Below, in pieces: positions 7,694 through 14,770 of a stretch of 34,131 bases of DNA. The DNA comes from Gemmatimonadota bacterium (GTDB lineage: Bacteria > Latescibacterota > UBA2968 > UBA8231). The position numbers and the translations under genes were made by a program. The notes beneath the pieces are model-generated. The model did not search any database. It had not been told where the DNA came from and saw only the letters and a list, made by a program, of their open reading frames with translations. The stretch covers positions 1-34,131 of the forward strand of contig JABHDC010000139.1 in NCBI GenBank assembly GCA_018673255.1. The letters are read 5' to 3'. Numbering within the stretch: position 1 is the first letter of the stretch; each line of letters opens with the position of its first letter.

Positions 7694-8749
7694 ATGATGT
7701 CCAGTCAGCTCCCACCCAGACCCCATCTCGACGTAATCAAGAAGCAGGCTCGTCAGCTTCTCAACGACCATCAGTCCGGTGTGTCCGAGGCGTTGGTACG
7801 TGTGCAAGCGGTGGTCGACGACCTGCCCAGGTCGGCGACCGGCAGCTGCACTTTGCGGCAGGCGCAGCAAGTGATTGCTCGCGAATACGGATTCTCAAGT
7901 TGGCAGGCTCTCCTTGATCATGTGAGCGCCGCCCGAGGCGTAGAATCGCCACAAGTCGGTATCCCCTCCTTCTACAACAAGCTGGCCACCGATCTCGTCA
8001 CTGCACGTGTTGCAGGTCATCTCCAGACCTTCGGACGGGTGGGTGAAGACTTCGACCGCCGCATGGTGGAGACTGCTTCTGCAGGAGAGGACGCAGGGCT
8101 TGCTCTCGAGCAGGCGCGTCTAGCGGTCGCAGCGCAGAGTGACTGTGGCAGCTGGGATGCGCTGGCCCAGACCATCGCCGATCGGCCGCAGCCCGGGTTG
8201 GTCACATTGGAGCAGCTGCGAGCCACGGAGGATCTGCACGAGGCGCTCGCGCGGCAGCTCGGTGATAGATTTTCTGATGTTGAGGGCGTCGAGGGGGAAG
8301 TGAAGGCTGAGATCGCTTTCGTCGACCGCACTTCATATGGCGAGTTCGTGGTCTCTCTCGCGACGCCCTCCTGCGCCTACCGCTGCTCCATGGAAGGCCT
8401 TGATCAAGACCTGAGCTTCGTCATGGGTCCACTCCTGGAACAGGCCCTGGTGGCACCTGATCAGGATGGTCGTGATGTGCGCCTGGCAGCGATCGCTCAG
8501 GGGATTGTCGAAGATCTGGTTCAGCTGTGGCAACCCGTGACAAGCCTGCGCTCAACGGGAATCGTGCCGTATGCTGATCCCTTCAGCATGACCATCGCGC
8601 CGATGTACGAGATCTGTGTGCTGCTTGCCTTCACCATGACAGCAGCGCCAGAGACGGAAGGTCTCCCCGGCGTGGCGGAAGTCTGCTATCCCGCCAAGGC
8701 CATCGCCGGGTTCCTGGATGACGTGGTGGATCTCACAAAGACGGCTTGA
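7694..8749 (+). CDS. Protein with ankyrin-associated N-terminal domain and FliM-like C-terminal domain
   Basis: 351 residues in three parts. Residues 11-77 (HLDVIKKQARQLL ... QAQQVIAREYGFSSWQALL) match the N-terminal domain of the ankyrin protein at 10215 and of other bacterial ankyrin proteins. Residues 138-160 (LEQARLAVAAQSDCGSWDAL) look like a second, decayed copy of the same helix pair. Residues 172-345 resemble the middle domain of the flagellar switch protein FliM: EQLRATEDLHEALARQLGDR, then FVDRTSYGEFVVSLATPSC, SMEGLDQDLSF and YADPFSMTIAP. FliM-specific N-terminal CheY-binding and C-terminal SpoA domains are absent, and no flagellar gene is near. ATG 7694 is followed at once by ATG 7697, which is better spaced from the GAGGG site. 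Function unknown; a signalling or scaffold role is possible. Confidence 0.75.
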   Translation: MMSSQLPPRPHLDVIKKQARQLLNDHQSGVSEALVRVQAVVDDLPRSATGSCTLRQAQQVIAREYGFSSWQALLDHVSAARGVESPQVGIPSFYNKLATDLVTARVAGHLQTFGRVGEDFDRRMVETASAGEDAGLALEQARLAVAAQSDCGSWDALAQTIADRPQPGLVTLEQLRATEDLHEALARQLGDRFSDVEGVEGEVKAEIAFVDRTSYGEFVVSLATPSCAYRCSMEGLDQDLSFVMGPLLEQALVAPDQDGRDVRLAAIAQGIVEDLVQLWQPVTSLRSTGIVPYADPFSMTIAPMYEICVLLAFTMTAAPETEGLPGVAEVCYPAKAIAGFLDDVVDLTKTA

Positions 8750-8839
8750 CTCGATGACACCTGGGCGTCTTTCCTGAACCCAGAGCCTTGGGCCAGGGTG
8801 CGTGATGGGGTATACCTGAGCGTTACCGGGCACAACGGG

Positions 8840-8911
8840 CATACGCGCGCGCTAACAACGCGCGGGCTCGACGAGAAGCGAGAGTCCTTGTGACTCTCGC
8901 TTCTTCGTCTA
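8840..8911. terminator. Long hairpin between convergent genes
   Basis: A stem of about 17 bp (8870-8886 with 8892-8909, one bulged base) with a 5-base loop lies between the ends of the FliM-like gene (plus) and the OYE-type gene (minus). A GC stem CGCGCG/CGCGCG sits just before it. There is no clear T run, so it is a probable bidirectional terminator rather than a certain one. Confidence 0.6.
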
Positions 8912-8958
8912 TGTAGACCATCCGGGAACATCCCTCGCAGGCAGCGAAGGGCTGCGGC

Positions 8959-9963
8959 TCAGGCTGTCGCAGGCACCACCGCGCCGTCTGGTGCAGGCCA
9001 TTCCACACACGTCACGGGAATGCCCTTCTTCAGGTGGCCGAAGCACCCCTCATTGCAGCGTTCGCAGTGGACGACTTCGTCGATACGGCCATCGCGCACC
9101 TTGTTCGGCCATTCTGGGTCCGCGATCAGACCCCGACCGATGGCGATCAGATCGGCCCGTCCTTCAACGCGAGCCTCCACGGCACGTTCCACTTCATCCA
9201 TGTGATTGACGGCGATCACCGGTACGCCAAGACCGGTAAAGGGGGCGGCACGGTCTCCTGGAGCCTGGTCGCTGGAAGGTGAGATATCGAGGATGTCGAC
9301 ACCGGCGCGGACGAGGCGTTCCATGAAGGCCACGCTCTCGTCGATGTGGTAGCCATTGCCGACTGGCGTGTGGCGATACAGGACCAGAAGGCCATCATCG
9401 CGTAGGGGCCGAAGGACCTGGACGATCTGCAGGGCGAATCGTTCGCGATTGCCCTGAGGGCCACCATACAGATCGGTCCGTGTGTTCTGACCCGGTGAGA
9501 AGAACTGGTTGATGAGGTAGCCATGTGCCCCATGGGGTTCAACGCCGTCGAAGCCTGCACCCCAGCAGATGGAGGCGGCGTGGTGGAACTCGTCGACGAT
9601 CCTGGCGATGTCATCAATGCTGACGTCAGCGGGAGCCGGTGGCGGTTCGGAACGTGGAAAATCGAAGGTGATCGGGAACAGCTGAATGGCGGCCAGGGCG
9701 CCACCTGCGTGGATGGCGTCGACGAGGGGCCGCAGCGAGCCGACGGTCAATTCGGTGCCGAAACGATTCACGGCTGTGGCCTCAACGATGACGAGGCCGG
9801 CACCACCGGCAGCTCGCTCGCGATACCATTCGACACCCTCGGGTGAAGTGATGTTCCGCAATTGCACCATGGGTGGCATGACGAGGCGATTGCGTAGGAG
9901 CTTGCTGCGAACCTCGAGGGGCTCGAAGAGGGGCGATGTGTCAACGGTAGCGTGCGTAGTCAT
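8959..9963 (-). CDS. NADH:flavin oxidoreductase, old-yellow-enzyme type
   Basis: A 334-residue FMN-binding TIM barrel. Visible family blocks: an N-terminal FEPLEVRSKLLRNRLVMPPM (FMN-binding loop), then AAGGAGLVIVEATAV, GFDGVEPHGAHGYLINQFFS (catalytic region), NTRTDLYGGPQGNRERF and AIGRGLIADPEWPNK (phosphate binding). The C-terminus has CERCNEGCFGHLKKG followed by another Cys, which fits the 4Fe-4S cluster of the 2,4-dienoyl-CoA reductase/trimethylamine dehydrogenase branch. The second flavin/NAD(P)H domain of those enzymes is missing, so electrons must come from a separate protein. ATG 9963 has GGGAGGA 6 bases before it. It is a single gene, convergent with the FliM-like gene. It probably reduces an activated C=C bond; substrate unknown. 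Confidence 0.85.
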   Translation of the reverse strand: MTTHATVDTSPLFEPLEVRSKLLRNRLVMPPMVQLRNITSPEGVEWYRERAAGGAGLVIVEATAVNRFGTELTVGSLRPLVDAIHAGGALAAIQLFPITFDFPRSEPPPAPADVSIDDIARIVDEFHHAASICWGAGFDGVEPHGAHGYLINQFFSPGQNTRTDLYGGPQGNRERFALQIVQVLRPLRDDGLLVLYRHTPVGNGYHIDESVAFMERLVRAGVDILDISPSSDQAPGDRAAPFTGLGVPVIAVNHMDEVERAVEARVEGRADLIAIGRGLIADPEWPNKVRDGRIDEVVHCERCNEGCFGHLKKGIPVTCVEWPAPDGAVVPATA

Positions 9964-10104
9964 AGTGGATCCTCCCTCTCTCACGGTACCGGGAATCGAC
10001 GGCCCCCGTCAATGCTTAGACCACCTCAGTCAGGAATGACTGCGGCGATTGACTTCTCACTTCATAGATCCTATCGTGGGGCTACACGTGCTCCGGGCGC
10101 GTTC

Positions 10105-10214
10105 GAGTCCGCGTAAAGGACAGAAGTCCACCGCCGCTCTACCATCTTTCATACACCCTTCTTTCAAGCCTGTTACAACGCGGACACCAGGCGGCTCGAT
10201 GAGAGGAGGGTCGT
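10105..10214 (+). promoter_or_regulatory. Leader/promoter region of the ankyrin gene
   Basis: Paralogous to 7560-7693: AGTCCGCG at about 10106, TCCACC, CCTTCTTTCA at 10157-10166, GCCTG...GCGGACA...CAGGC at 10168-10192, then AGGAGG at 10204-10209 with 5 bases to the ATG. The 5-bp GCCTG/CAGGC stem is kept although the sequence inside it differs. Confidence 0.6.
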
Positions 10215-11840
10215 ATGCCGACCCCAGACGCACAGCATCAACTTCCGTCCCGTCCTAGCCTCGATCATCTGAAGTACCAGGCTCGAGATCTGCGCAAAGC
10301 CTTCCAGAAAGGTGACGCGGCTGCGATCGAACGATTGTGTTCACACATCCCGCGGCTCGCAGACGTCGGTGAAGATGTCGCCTCTGGCGAGGTCACGATC
10401 GGTGACGCTCAACTCGCCATCGCCCGCGAATACGGCTTTCCAAGCTGGCGGTCCCTGAAAAGCCACGTCGAAGCCGTCAACGCTGGCGCCGCACCTGGCT
10501 CGGGCCCCAATGCCGCATTCAGCCCAGAAGAGCTGATCTCCTACTTCGCAGCCGTCCGGGATCGAGACCTTGATGCTCTGCGTGCATGTCTCGAGAGAAA
10601 TCCAGCGCTCACCGAAGCGCGGATCAACGACAGGGCTCTGGATCTGCGCGGCGGGGCCTTCGAGGATGCGCTACGCCAGCCGCTGATGGCACACACGTCG
10701 ACGGCCATCCACACGGCGTCCTTCAGCTATTTCGATCGCCAGGCCGGTCACCGGAAGGGCGACGAGGTCATTCGTTTGCTGCTCGAGTATGGCGCCGATC
10801 CAGATGCAGTTGGCTTCGATGAGAACAACGACTACTGTGCGCCGATCGTTATCGCCACCTGGGAGGGCGGCGTCGAGACGATGCGCCTGCTGCTGGAGGC
10901 GGGAGCCGACGTGTCTGGTGATCAGGGCATTGAGGCGCTGTCGACGGCCGCCAGTCACGACAGTACCGATCGCTTCGATCTGTTGCTTGAGCACGGGGCA
11001 CAGGCGTCACCCTGGATGCTGGTGCGCGCCGGGCTGACCGATCGCGTCCTGGTACTCGTCGACGAGGACCTCGGTCTGCTGTCTCAGCGAGACGACGAGG
11101 GCTACACGCTGCTGCAGGCTGCGGCCCGGCGTATGAAGTACGACGGATTTGAGCGTTTGCCAGAGGCCGGTCGACGAGTGGCCGAGGCCCTGGTCGAACG
11201 CGGCGCCCAGGTCGATGCCTTCAGCGCGGCCGCCCTGAACGATGTCGAGCGACTGCAGTCGCTGCTGCAGGCCGATCCGGCGCAGATCCAGCAGCACCTT
11301 GAGGACGGCAATACACCCGTGAGCATGGCGGTTCAGGCGCGCAGCAATGATGCCTTGCGGGTGCTGCTCGAGGCCGGTGCCGAGGCTCACGTGGAAGCGC
11401 TGCGATGGGCCGCCCGGATGGACTACACCGACGCGTGCCGGATGCTGATCGAGCATGGTGCCGAGGTCACGGACGAGGTGACACTGGCGGCAGCCTGGCG
11501 CAACCAGGAGCCAGCATGCCTGGAGCTGGTGCTGGCCAATGGCGGTGATGCCAATGCCGTGGACGGCCGGGGTACCCTGCACTGGGTGGCGTCCAATCCA
11601 CAGTCGGTGCAGCTGCTGTTGGATGCGGGCGCCGACCCCAACATGCGGGCGCCTGCTGCGACCGACAACACGCCCCTGCATCACGCGGCGAACAACGCCG
11701 ACAGCACGGCACGGTTGCTGGCGGCCGGCGCCGATCCAACCTTGCCCAATGCCAATGGCGACACGCCGCTGGATCTGGCGGAACGGGATGGTGCGCTGGA
11801 GGTAGCAGTGCTGCTCAGGAGACACGTCGGCGGGGCTTGA
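10215..11840 (+). CDS. Ankyrin-repeat protein with ankyrin-associated N-terminal domain
   Basis: 541 residues, no signal peptide, presumably cytoplasmic. Residues 14-88 (SLDHLKYQARDLRKAFQKGD ... AQLAIAREYGFPSWRSLKSHV) are the same N-terminal domain as in the protein at 7694. Residues 103-165 form a spacer with FSPEELISYFAAVRDRDLDALRACLE. From about 175 to the end come ankyrin repeats, for example VIRLLLEYGADPDAVG, TMRLLLEAGADVSGDQ, ALRVLLEAGAEAHVEA, SVQLLLDAGADPNMRA and STARLLAAGADPTLPN, ending TPLDLAERDGALEVAVLLRR. Ankyrin repeats bind other proteins; the partner is unknown. AGGAGG 5 bases before ATG fixes the start. The shared leader with the FliM-like gene suggests joint expression. Confidence 0.88.
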   Translation: MPTPDAQHQLPSRPSLDHLKYQARDLRKAFQKGDAAAIERLCSHIPRLADVGEDVASGEVTIGDAQLAIAREYGFPSWRSLKSHVEAVNAGAAPGSGPNAAFSPEELISYFAAVRDRDLDALRACLERNPALTEARINDRALDLRGGAFEDALRQPLMAHTSTAIHTASFSYFDRQAGHRKGDEVIRLLLEYGADPDAVGFDENNDYCAPIVIATWEGGVETMRLLLEAGADVSGDQGIEALSTAASHDSTDRFDLLLEHGAQASPWMLVRAGLTDRVLVLVDEDLGLLSQRDDEGYTLLQAAARRMKYDGFERLPEAGRRVAEALVERGAQVDAFSAAALNDVERLQSLLQADPAQIQQHLEDGNTPVSMAVQARSNDALRVLLEAGAEAHVEALRWAARMDYTDACRMLIEHGAEVTDEVTLAAAWRNQEPACLELVLANGGDANAVDGRGTLHWVASNPQSVQLLLDAGADPNMRAPAATDNTPLHHAANNADSTARLLAAGADPTLPNANGDTPLDLAERDGALEVAVLLRRHVGGA

Positions 11841-11853
11841 TCTGCCCTGCACC

Positions 11854-11928
11854 AGGAACCTGCCCGGGTATCCCGTCAGGGTCGCGTCCACGTCATCGCC
11901 TGTCAGGTGTATACCCGGACAGGCTCCT
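11854..11928. repeat. 18-bp imperfect inverted repeat around a 39-base centre
   Basis: Arms 11854-11871 and 11911-11928 match at 16 of 18 positions. Both mismatches become G-U pairs only in a minus-strand transcript. The right arm runs into the stop codon of the PcfJ-domain gene (TAG at 11929-11927). It may end transcription of that gene, or be a small mobile palindrome; it has no T run. Confidence 0.55.
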
Positions 11929-13360
11929 AGTCCTGACGCCGCAGCCGTTCCCGTTCACTCCAACGTGACAGGATCGTATCGGAGCCATTGAGCATCTCCA
12001 TGTAGCCCACACTGGCTTCTTTCTGGGCCTGGGCCGATCGAGGCGCACTGTGGGGAAGCATGTTGTACTTCCCGCGGGCCTGGGTGATCACACGCCGCGT
12101 CGGATCGACGGCAACGGTGAGAGCGCCCTCTCGGGTCGCCTCGCCTTCACGCTGAAGGCCGATGGACCAGATGGAGGTCTGACCATCGGCGCACTGATCT
12201 GAATAGGAGACGACGCAGTGGCCCATGGCGGTACCTTCGGCGGCCAGTTCCCAACTCGATTTCAACTCCTGAACGGTCCACCGGACCTTGCCCAACCCGG
12301 GTGACTCCTCTTCACACTCGAAGGGTCTCAGGCCGCAGGGCTGCCAGCTCTGGAAGACGACATCTTTCACGCGCGCCAGGTGGCCGTGCCACGCCTCAAC
12401 CTGTCGCAGAAGTTTGGTGATGCTGCGACCCTTCATACTGAAGTCCGGTTGCGGTGGAGGTGCCTCATCGACACCACCGCCCTCGCGCACGATGCGCCGG
12501 GGGGAAAATCGCATGTGGTGGATGTAGTCGACCACGGGGCCGACCAGGGTCGGGTCGATCATCGGGTTGCTCGCCAGGAACAGCACCACCGTGCTCCAGA
12601 ATTCATCGTGGTCAAGATGGCGGCCGAGGCGGGTCTTCTGCACGGCGCGTGCCATGACGGCATCGCCTCCCATCCCCAGGACCTGGATCCAGCGAAGATT
12701 GTGGGCGATCGATTCCCGATTGCTACGCAGCAGGAATTCGTGCGCCATACGACGCGTCAGGTGCACGGGTGTATCCAACTCGCGGACACTGCCTCCGGCG
12801 CCGACATGGATGAACCACTTCTGCTGCCGCATGGCTTCATCACTGCGTTCGGCAAACCAGGCTTCATCCAGGAAGGTGGGCACATCGTAGCGGGCAAACA
12901 GATGTCGTGCCAGCGAAGAGAACTGATCGACTCGCTGCGGAATGCCATTGCGTTCAACCGTAGATGTCCACTCCTCCGGTGGCTGGATCCACTGCCGATG
13001 ATGATGTGCCAGGGCTGCCAGTCCACGCAGTACGCTGGCGTAGTGCCCACCCGCTTTGCAGACCTTCCGATGACGCAGGATGTCCTGATAGCGATCCAGG
13101 CTGAGTGTGAGTCGGCGGTAGGCGTCAACGGCTTCCTCGTCCTCGTCCAGCCACTCCAGGGCAATCTGCTGCCAGGACTTCCACTTGGTCGTGGCTTCAG
13201 CTCTATGCTGTCGACCGGCTTCCACGGCACGCACGGCCATGGCCGTGAGTTGCTCACGGCGTTCGCGTGTGTGGTGCGGCGCGATCTCGCCCGCGGTTGG
13301 GCCGGGCAAGAGTGCCGGGTCCTGTTCGAGGGCAGTTGTCATATCTGATACGACGGTCAT
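11927..13360 (-). CDS. PcfJ-domain protein
   Basis: About 477 residues. The C-terminal third carries the PcfJ-like domain: WTVQELKSSWELAAEGTAMG, then HCVVSYSDQCADGQTSIWSI, LTVAVDPTRRVITQARGKYN and a helix with AQAQKEASVGYM. The paired HC and the VxYAxxC-like core are typical. PcfJ was named from conjugative plasmid pCF10, and its biochemical role is unknown. The N-terminal two thirds are helical with no recognisable domain (e.g. TPVHLTRRMAHEFLLRSN). The frame is open to a TTG at 13465; ATG 13360 or ATG 13342 are more likely starts, but neither has a clear ribosome binding site. It is divergent from the MFS gene with 168 bases between starts. No conjugation genes are nearby. Confidence 0.75.
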   Translation of the reverse strand: MTVVSDMTTALEQDPALLPGPTAGEIAPHHTRERREQLTAMAVRAVEAGRQHRAEATTKWKSWQQIALEWLDEDEEAVDAYRRLTLSLDRYQDILRHRKVCKAGGHYASVLRGLAALAHHHRQWIQPPEEWTSTVERNGIPQRVDQFSSLARHLFARYDVPTFLDEAWFAERSDEAMRQQKWFIHVGAGGSVRELDTPVHLTRRMAHEFLLRSNRESIAHNLRWIQVLGMGGDAVMARAVQKTRLGRHLDHDEFWSTVVLFLASNPMIDPTLVGPVVDYIHHMRFSPRRIVREGGGVDEAPPPQPDFSMKGRSITKLLRQVEAWHGHLARVKDVVFQSWQPCGLRPFECEEESPGLGKVRWTVQELKSSWELAAEGTAMGHCVVSYSDQCADGQTSIWSIGLQREGEATREGALTVAVDPTRRVITQARGKYNMLPHSAPRSAQAQKEASVGYMEMLNGSDTILSRWSERERLRRQD

Positions 13361-13528
13361 AGTCGACACGATCGGGTGGACGCAAATGCGGGATCGGGGT
13401 ACAAGACCCCGGCGGCCGAAGAAAGGTGACAGCCGATCGTAGGGTGTCAGTGGATGCAATGTCAATCGATTGATGTGGTGGTGCGTTTGCAGTGTGCTTC
13501 AGCGCTTGCATGGCCTAAGCTCTATGTC

Positions 13529-14755
13529 ATGACCACTGTCCCGGTTTCACCCATGCCACCTCGCCGCAAGACGCTGGCAGTCGGTGGTTTTGCCCATTTC
13601 GTCCACGATGGTTTTACGGACTGCATCTATGTGCTGCTGCCATTGTGGGCGGCGGCCTATGCACTCACCCATGCAGAGGTGGGTGCCCTCAAGATGGTCA
13701 TGGCCGGCACGCTGGCCGCGACCCAGGTGCCGGCAGGACTGCTGGCCGAGCGCTGGGGAGAGCGAATCGTCCTGGCAATCGGTACCGCGCTGGCCGGCAC
13801 GGGCTTCATCCTTCTCGGATGGGCGGGAGGTTTCCTGACGCTGGCTGTCTGCCTCGCGGTGGCCGGTATGGGCTGTGGCACCCAGCATCCTCTGGCCTCT
13901 TCGGTGATCTCCAGAGCTTATGCAGGCCCGAGCCGGCGGGCGGCTCTCGGGACGTACAACTTCACCGGTGACCTGGGGAAGGTGGCGGCACCGGCTGCAG
14001 TCGGTGCCAGTGCGGCGATTTTCGGCTGGCCAGCCAGTACCATGGGATACGGTCTGTTTGCGGTGGCCGCGGCCTTCGTCGTGTATGCCCTGCTGCCGCA
14101 AGCTGAGCGAGCGACCAGCGCATCGATGGAAACTCCCGACAAGACAAACACACCCGGGGGCTGGGGAATCATCGATCGGCGTGGTTATGCCACCCTGGCG
14201 TCGATCGGTATGATCGACAGCGGCGTTCGTCTTGGTTTTCTCACCTTCCTGCCATTCCTCTTGCTGGAGAAGGGGGGTGAGGTCACGACACTCGGTCTGT
14301 CTCTGGCACTCGTGTTTGCCGGTGGGGCTGCAGGCAAACTCGTGTGTGGCCTCATTGCCGACCGTGTCGGGATCTTGCGCACGGTGATCATCACAGAAGT
14401 TGCCACAGGAGCTCTGATGGCATCCATCCTTCTGCTGCCCCTCGGACAGATCCTCATTGTGTTACCCATGCTGGGTGTCGCCCTGAATGGGACCTCCTCC
14501 GTGCTGTATGGCACCGTGGGGGACTTCGTCGATGGTGATCGACAGGCCCGCGCCTACGGGCTGTACTACACGCTGGGCATTGGCGCTGGTGCGATGTCTC
14601 CCATGCTTTTCGGCGCCGTGAGTGATCTGCGTGGCGTGACGGTTGCACTGGCGGTCATCGCGGTCTGTGTGTTATTGATCCTGCCGTTGTGTGCGGTGCT
14701 GCGGCCTTCGTTGAATGCAGCACTGGCTCGCGATGGCGAGACCGCGTCGCGCTAA
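13529..14755 (+). CDS. MFS transporter, fosmidomycin-resistance (Fsr)-like
   Basis: 408 residues with about 12 hydrophobic segments in two halves joined by a soluble loop (residues about 195-215, rich in Thr and Asp). The start of helix 1, GGFAHFVHDGFTDCIYVLLP, with its His and Asp pair, is typical of the Fsr branch, as is the loop 2-3 motif GLLAERWGERIVLAIGT. It should export a small molecule with proton exchange across the inner membrane. ATG 13529 follows a stretch without a clear ribosome binding site; the frame opens at 13454 but those residues are not family-like. The next gene, the PrdB-like selenoprotein candidate, starts 15 bases after the stop, so the two probably form an operon. 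Substrate unknown. Confidence 0.85.
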   Translation: MTTVPVSPMPPRRKTLAVGGFAHFVHDGFTDCIYVLLPLWAAAYALTHAEVGALKMVMAGTLAATQVPAGLLAERWGERIVLAIGTALAGTGFILLGWAGGFLTLAVCLAVAGMGCGTQHPLASSVISRAYAGPSRRAALGTYNFTGDLGKVAAPAAVGASAAIFGWPASTMGYGLFAVAAAFVVYALLPQAERATSASMETPDKTNTPGGWGIIDRRGYATLASIGMIDSGVRLGFLTFLPFLLLEKGGEVTTLGLSLALVFAGGAAGKLVCGLIADRVGILRTVIITEVATGALMASILLLPLGQILIVLPMLGVALNGTSSVLYGTVGDFVDGDRQARAYGLYYTLGIGAGAMSPMLFGAVSDLRGVTVALAVIAVCVLLILPLCAVLRPSLNAALARDGETASR

Positions 14756-14770
14756 CCTAGGAAGGGCCCC

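Noticed and set aside
10085..10120. tRNA T-arm-like word GTTCGAGTCC
   Set aside because: The 5-bp T-stem does not pair, and no acceptor, D or anticodon arm is found. The AGTCCGCG part is shared with the leader at 7560.
11007..11891. 294-codon minus-strand frame opposite the ankyrin gene
   Set aside because: Shadow of the repeated ankyrin codons; no domain and no ribosome binding site.
12380..13348. 322-codon plus-strand frame opposite the PcfJ gene
   Set aside because: Its composition is that of a reverse-frame shadow (His-, Gln- and Arg-rich), while the minus strand gives a clear PcfJ domain.
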